Shown one piece after another: positions 6,743 to 10,023 of a DNA stretch of 10,023 nt; positions within the stretch are counted from its first letter, which is position 1; the number at the start of each line of letters is the position of its first letter. Source of the DNA: DASYAE01 sp036501535 (GTDB lineage Bacteria; Actinomycetota; Actinomycetes; Streptomycetales; Catenulisporaceae); contig DASYAE010000286.1 of the NCBI GenBank assembly GCA_036501535.1, positions 1 to 10,023 of the forward strand, given 5' to 3'. The notes beneath the pieces were generated by a model. It saw nothing but the letters and a program-made list of their open reading frames with translations. It ran no database searches and was not told where the DNA came from. The position numbers and the translations under genes were made by a program.

Positions 6743-6748
6743 ATATTA
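6743..6748 (-). promoter_or_regulatory. -10 box TAATAT of a leaderless promoter for the GPP34-like gene
   Basis: On the minus strand TAATAT is one base from the consensus TATAAT-type TANNNT box and lies exactly 7 nt before the ATG at 6735. It is one of the few AT-rich spots in the window. No Shine-Dalgarno site precedes the ATG, which fits a leaderless mRNA. No clear -35 is seen. Confidence 0.65.
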
Positions 6749-6850
6749 GGACCGCGCGGGCCACTACGGCGTGCTGCAGGCCAAACCCCGGCAACCTCTC
6801 CGTCACCGGAAACGCTAGGGCGCGACGCCTTCCACTGGCACACTGAGCCT

Positions 6851-8254
6851 GTGTACGACTACGACGTGCTCGTCCTCGGGTCCGGGCCGGGCGGCCAGAA
6901 GGCCGCCATCGCCACCGCCAAGCTGGGCCGCCGGGTCGCGGTGGTGGAACGCCGCGACATGGTCGGCGGAGTCTGCATAAACACCGGCACGATCCCGTCC
7001 AAGACGCTGCGCGAGGCGGTCCTGTACCTGACCGGCCTGACCCAGCGCGAGATGTATGGGCAGAGCTACCGGGTCAAGGACGACATCACCGTCGCCGACC
7101 TGCTCTCCCGCACCCACCACGTGATCGACCGGGAGATCGAGGTGATCCGCAGCCAGCTCTCCCGCAACCGGGTGGCCATGCTGCCGGGCCTCGGCTCCTT
7201 CGTGGACGAGCACACCGTCGAGGTCGACGACAGCGCCGGCCGGGCGACCCGGGCGAGCGCGGACAAGATCGTGATCGCCACCGGCACCAGGCCGGCCCGT
7301 CCGAGCACGGTGGACTTCGACGGCGCGACGATCATCGACTCCGACGGGATCCTGCAGATCGAGCGGGTGCCGCGGTCCATGATCGTGGTCGGCGCGGGCG
7401 TCATCGGCATCGAGTACGCCTCGATGTTCGCGGCGCTGGGCACGAAGGTGACCGTGGTCGAGTCCCGGCCGCGGATGCTCGAGTTCTGCGACATCGAGGT
7501 GGTCGAGGCGCTCAAGTACCACCTGCGCGACCTGGCGGTCACCTTCCGGTTCGGCGAGACCGTGTCCGCCGTGGAGCGGCACGCGCGCGGGGCCGTCGCG
7601 GTGCTGGAGAGCGGCAAGAAGATCCCGGCCGACGTGGTCATGTACTCGGCCGGCCGCCAGGGCTCGACCGAGGTGCTCCGGCTCGAGAACGCGGGCCTGG
7701 CCGCCGACGCGCGCGGGCGGATCAAGGTGGACGAGTACTTCCGCACCGAGGCGCCGCACATCTACGCGGTCGGCGACGTGATCGGCTTCCCGGCGCTGGC
7801 CGCCACCTCGATGGAGCAGGGCCGGCTGGCCGCGCACCACGCCTGCGGCGAGCCGGTGCAGGAGCTCTCCCCGGTCCAGCCGATCGGCATCTACACGATC
7901 CCCGAGATCAGCTTCATCGGCCGCACCGAGGACGACCTGACCGCCGAGCGCATCCCGTTCGAGGTCGGCATCTCCCGCTACCGGGAGCTGGCCCGCGGCC
8001 AGATCATCGGCGACTCCTACGGCGTGCTCAAACTGCTGGTCTCCCCGGACGACCGGTCGCTGCTCGGGGTGCACGTCTTCGGCACCGGCGCGACCGAGCT
8101 GGTGCACATCGGTCAGGCCGTCATGGGCTGCGGCGGCACGGTCGACTACCTGGTCGACGCGGTCTTCAACTACCCGACGCTGGCCGAGTCGTACAAGGTG
8201 GCCGCGCTGGACGCGATGAACAAGATCCGGCAGATCCAGCACCTCGACGACTGA
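6851..8254 (+). CDS. sthA: Soluble pyridine nucleotide transhydrogenase (FAD flavoprotein)
   Basis: A 467-aa class I pyridine nucleotide-disulfide oxidoreductase-like protein, close to the 466 aa of E. coli SthA. It would equilibrate NADH/NADP+ with NAD+/NADPH in the cytoplasm. The FAD site is VLGSGPGG (8-15); the redox region reads GGVCINTGTIPSK, with C42 kept and the second Cys replaced by T47. The NAD(P) site is VVGAGVIGIEYA (179-190), with E204 ending the next strand. The second FAD motif is YAVGDVIGFP, followed by GIYTIPEISFIG. The C-terminal segment FNYPTLAESYKVAALD lacks the catalytic His of lipoamide dehydrogenases and closely matches SthA (FNYPTMAEAYRVAAL). The GTG at 6851 starts directly before the FAD motif. 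No Shine-Dalgarno is visible; CACACT at 6839-6844 could be a weak leaderless -10. The frame upstream is open but covers the divergent promoter, so I do not extend it. Confidence 0.9.
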   Translation: MYDYDVLVLGSGPGGQKAAIATAKLGRRVAVVERRDMVGGVCINTGTIPSKTLREAVLYLTGLTQREMYGQSYRVKDDITVADLLSRTHHVIDREIEVIRSQLSRNRVAMLPGLGSFVDEHTVEVDDSAGRATRASADKIVIATGTRPARPSTVDFDGATIIDSDGILQIERVPRSMIVVGAGVIGIEYASMFAALGTKVTVVESRPRMLEFCDIEVVEALKYHLRDLAVTFRFGETVSAVERHARGAVAVLESGKKIPADVVMYSAGRQGSTEVLRLENAGLAADARGRIKVDEYFRTEAPHIYAVGDVIGFPALAATSMEQGRLAAHHACGEPVQELSPVQPIGIYTIPEISFIGRTEDDLTAERIPFEVGISRYRELARGQIIGDSYGVLKLLVSPDDRSLLGVHVFGTGATELVHIGQAVMGCGGTVDYLVDAVFNYPTLAESYKVAALDAMNKIRQIQHLDD

Positions 8255-8258
8255 CTCC

Positions 8259-8272
8259 GTACCGTCCGGTAC
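8259..8272. repeat. Short palindrome GTACCG-TC-CGGTAC upstream of the T-box promoter
   Basis: Perfect 6-bp arms with a 2-nt spacer begin 5 bp after the sthA stop; GTTCGAAC (8279-8286), a perfect 8-bp palindrome, follows shortly. Both sit just before the candidate -35. The spacer is too short for a normal RNA hairpin loop, so a DNA-binding site is more likely than a terminator. The protein is unknown. Confidence 0.35.
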
Positions 8273-8293
8273 TGCGCCGTTCGAACAATGCCT

Positions 8294-8323
8294 TTGCCGC
8301 GCCGGGCCGCCCGCGCCTAGCCT
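8294..8323 (+). promoter_or_regulatory. Candidate promoter of the T-box leader and aspS
   Basis: TTGCCG (8294-8299) and TAGCCT (8318-8323) are separated by 18 bp and resemble -35 and -10 boxes of housekeeping actinobacterial promoters. Transcription would start near 8330, right at the base of the T-box stem I at 8335, which supports the call. Confidence 0.55.
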
Positions 8324-8330
8324 GGTGCAC

Positions 8331-8626
8331 AACACGCTGATGGAGACGAGTAGGCACCGGATCAGGCGGGCCGGAGAGAGCCGCCGGAAGCTGCGAAGGC
8401 GGACCCGCCCCCGGTGCCGAAGACCCTCCTGAGTGCGGGGAGGAACGGCGACGCGCCCGCCGCGCCGCCCGATGCCCCGCCGGCCGGCCCCCGTCACCGG
8501 GCCTTCGAGGCCGCCGCCTGCCCGCGCATCCGCCGGGCGCGGCGGCGGCGAAAGTGCGGTGGCACCGCGAGTCCCCTTCTCGCCCGCACTCCCAAGGGAT
8601 CACCACCAACCGCTCAGAGGCTTGTG
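8331..8626 (+). promoter_or_regulatory. T-box riboswitch with GAC (Asp) specifier, leader of aspS
   Basis: The leader senses uncharged tRNA. Stem I base: CGC (8335-8337)/GCG (8435-8437), then K-turn strands TGAT (8338-8341) and TGAGT (8430-8434). GGAG (8342-8345) pairs with CTCC (8426-8429). The specifier loop has AGTA (8349-8352) facing GAA-GAC (8419-8424). Next come GGCACCGG (8353-8360)/CCGGTGCC (8411-8418) and GGCGGG (8365-8370)/CCCGCC (8404-8409). AGAGAG (8375-8380) and the apical GCTG (8390-8393) are the tRNA-elbow contact motifs, closed by CCGCC (8381-8385)/GGCGG (8398-8402). A GC-rich stem III-like helix pairs 8457-8466 with 8536-8545. The T-box domain has A1 AGTGCGG (8553-8559)/CCGCACT (8584-8590), bulge TGGCACC (8560-8566), and A2 GCGAG (8567-8571)/CTCGC (8579-8583). 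TGGC would pair with 3' GCCA of tRNA-Asp. No U-tract terminator follows, so translational control is likely. Confidence 0.93.
8616..8620 (+). promoter_or_regulatory. Ribosome binding site AGAGG of aspS
   Basis: AGAGG lies 6 nt before ATG 8627; an in-frame GTG at 8624 would be only 3 nt away, so the ATG is preferred. The site sits just after the T-box domain and could be the target of a sequestering helix. Confidence 0.6.
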
Positions 8627-10006
8627 ATGATCTCCCCGCGCACCACTCCCGCCACCTCCGGCACCCCCGACACCTCCCCCACGTCCGCGCCCCCGCCGCG
8701 CACGCTCGCGGCCGAGCTGCCGCAGCGGGTCGGCGAACAGGTGACCCTCCAGGGCTGGCTGCACCGCCGGCGCACCCTGAAATCGGTCGCCTTCCTGGTC
8801 CTGCGGGACCGCACCGGGCTGGCCCAGGCCGTCTTCGCCGGGCCGCACGAGGCCGCCGCCGTGGAGGGCATTCCGGAGGAGACGGTGCTCCAGGTCACCG
8901 GTACCGCGGTCGCCAACCCGCAGGCGCCCGGCGGCGTCGAGGTCACCGGCCCGGCCGTGACCGCGCTGTCAGGGCCCGCCGAAGCCCCGCCGTTCGACCT
9001 CTACCGACCGACCGTGACCGCGGCGCTGCCGACCATCCTCGACCACGCGCCGGTCGCGCTGCGCCATCCGCTGCTGCGCGCCCGCCACGCGATCTCCGCC
9101 GCCTCGGCCACCGGGTTCCGCGCGGCCCTCGACGGTCTCGGCTTCACCGAGATCCATACGCCCAAGGTGGTGGCCTCGGCGACCGGGTCCGGGGCGAACG
9201 TCTTCGCCCTCGACTGGTTCGGCTCGCGCGCCTACCTCGCGCAGTCGCCGCAGTTCTTCAAGCAGGCGATGGTCGGCGTCTTCGAGCGGGTCTACGAGGT
9301 CGGGCCGGTGTTCCGGGCCGAGCCGCACGACACCGCCCGGCACCTGGCGCAGTACACCTCGCTCGACGCGGAGCTCGGCTTCGTCGCCGACCACCGCCAG
9401 GTGATGGAGGTGCTGCGCGAGGCCGTGGCGGGCATGGCGGCCGCGGTCGGCGAGCGCGCGGCGCACGAGTGCGGGCTGCTCGGCGTCGCGCCGCCGGAGG
9501 TGCCGCGGCGGATCCCGGAGATCCACTTCGCCGAGGCGCAGGAACTGCTCGCCGGGCACGCCGCCGAGCACACCGGCGAGGACCCGCGCGGCGAGCCGGA
9601 CCTGGCCCCGGCGCACGAGCGCTGGCTCTCCGCGTGGGCCGAGCGCGAGCACGGCAGCGAGTTCCTGTTCGTGACCGGATACCCGATGGCCAAGCGCCCG
9701 TTCTACACGCATCCCGAGCCGGGCCGGCCGCAGTTCTCGAACAGCTTCGACCTGCTGTTCCGCGGGCTGGAGCTGGTCACCGGCGGGCAGCGGCTGCACC
9801 GGATCGAGGACTATCTCAGTGCCCTGGCCGAGCGGGGCGAGCCGGCCGGGCCGTACGAGGGCTACCTCGCCGCGTTCCGGCACGGCATGCCGCCGCACGG
9901 CGGCTTCGCCCTCGGCCTGGAGCGCTGGACCGCCAGGCTGACCGGCGCCGATAACGTCCGGCTCGCCGCCCTCTTCCCACGCGACATCTCCAGGCTGGTC
10001 CCCTGA
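8627..10006 (+). CDS. aspS: Archaeal-type aspartyl-tRNA synthetase (possibly non-discriminating aspartate-tRNA(Asp/Asn) ligase)
   Basis: A 459-aa class IIb synthetase that attaches Asp to tRNA. A Pro/Thr/Ser-rich tail (1-25) precedes the anticodon-binding OB fold (about 28-113; VTLQGWLHRRR, FLVLRDRTGLAQAVF). Motif 1 is near 172-182 (GFTEIHTPKVV), motif 2 at 219-252 (FERVYEVGPVFRAE, HDTARHLAQYTSLDAELGF) and motif 3 at 425-457 (GGFALGLERW to ALFPRDISRL). K212 in AQSPQFFKQ and R389 in GGQRLHR occupy places that read the Asp side chain in archaeal AspRS (recalled). The bacterial GAD insertion is absent, and the length fits archaeal-type AspRS (about 430-440 aa) plus the tail. The flipping loop reads SATGSGANVF instead of the usual TEGG type, so a key Glu seems missing. 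AsnRS is the main alternative, but the GAC specifier upstream argues for Asp. Frame upstream of 8627 is excluded because it overlies the riboswitch. Confidence 0.9.
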   Translation: MISPRTTPATSGTPDTSPTSAPPPRTLAAELPQRVGEQVTLQGWLHRRRTLKSVAFLVLRDRTGLAQAVFAGPHEAAAVEGIPEETVLQVTGTAVANPQAPGGVEVTGPAVTALSGPAEAPPFDLYRPTVTAALPTILDHAPVALRHPLLRARHAISAASATGFRAALDGLGFTEIHTPKVVASATGSGANVFALDWFGSRAYLAQSPQFFKQAMVGVFERVYEVGPVFRAEPHDTARHLAQYTSLDAELGFVADHRQVMEVLREAVAGMAAAVGERAAHECGLLGVAPPEVPRRIPEIHFAEAQELLAGHAAEHTGEDPRGEPDLAPAHERWLSAWAEREHGSEFLFVTGYPMAKRPFYTHPEPGRPQFSNSFDLLFRGLELVTGGQRLHRIEDYLSALAERGEPAGPYEGYLAAFRHGMPPHGGFALGLERWTARLTGADNVRLAALFPRDISRLVP

Positions 10007-10023
10007 CGGTCGACCGCGCCGCG

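Noticed and set aside
6736..6843. N-terminal extension of the GPP34-like protein to 6843
   Set aside because: The extension reads through a consensus-like TAATAT promoter box, and the family domain begins at MALGEDLL.
6329..6850. Long upstream extension of the sthA frame
   Set aside because: It runs antisense through the GPP34-like gene and its promoter; the FAD-binding motif begins right at the GTG at 6851.
8340..8432. Small Arg-rich open frame starting ATG at 8340 inside the aspS leader, a possible leader peptide
   Set aside because: Its bases are fully explained by T-box stem I structure, there is no ribosome site before it, and it has no run of Asp codons as an attenuator would.
8414..8626. 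In-frame upstream extension of the AspRS reading frame (start at 8414)
   Set aside because: It overlies the T-box stem I, linker and antisequestrator, and translates to a Pro/Ala/Arg-rich sequence unlike any synthetase domain.
1..10023. CRISPR arrays, tRNA or rRNA genes, insertion sequences, phage or integration sites
   Set aside because: Looked for on both strands; no regular spaced repeats, no transposase or integrase frames, no tRNA cloverleaf with CCA end, no rRNA-like segment were seen.

Overview
The window is high-GC throughout, with almost every third codon position G or C. It carries genes typical of mycelial or soil Actinobacteria: an F420-type LLM oxidoreductase, a GPP34-family protein, a DesK-type kinase with a LuxR/NarL-type regulator, and a secreted arabinofuranosidase. 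Several genes have -10 boxes 7-8 nt before the start codon, which suggests leaderless transcription. I infer an actinobacterium of the Streptomyces/Catenulispora kind. The sequence alone does not fix the genus.

Layout from left to right. At 2-268 (+) is the 3' end of a GH51-like alpha-L-arabinofuranosidase, closed by a perfect 15-bp hairpin (298-331) that it shares with a convergent minus-strand operon. That operon runs from about 3694 down to 356. It encodes an ABC ATPase of the NatA type, a NatB-like ABC-2 permease coupled to it by ATGA overlap, and an F420-type LLM oxidoreductase 19 nt further on. Divergent from it, across a short region with an 8+8 inverted repeat, are a DesK-type histidine kinase (3863-5125) and its response regulator (5122-5895), also coupled by ATGA overlap. 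The kinase and regulator most simply control the divergent transporter, much as NatK/NatR control NatAB in Bacillus, although the protein families differ here.

Next, on the minus strand (5965-6735), is a GPP34/GOLPH3-like protein with a striking His/Gly-rich tail and a good leaderless promoter. On the plus strand, sthA (6851-8254) encodes a soluble pyridine nucleotide transhydrogenase-like flavoprotein. An archaeal-type aspartyl-tRNA synthetase (8627-10006) completes the window.

The most interesting element lies in the 372-bp gap between sthA and aspS. It is a complete, canonical T-box riboswitch. Stem I has a K-turn, an AGTA S-turn, a GAA-GAC specifier strand, an AGAGAG bulge and a GCTG apical loop. 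A GC-rich stem III-like linker follows, and then the antiterminator or antisequestrator with a TGGC-containing bulge. The GAC (Asp) specifier and TGGC (pairs with 3' GCCA, discriminator G) both match tRNA-Asp, the substrate of the downstream enzyme. No U-tract terminator follows, so control of translation initiation is more likely than transcription attenuation.
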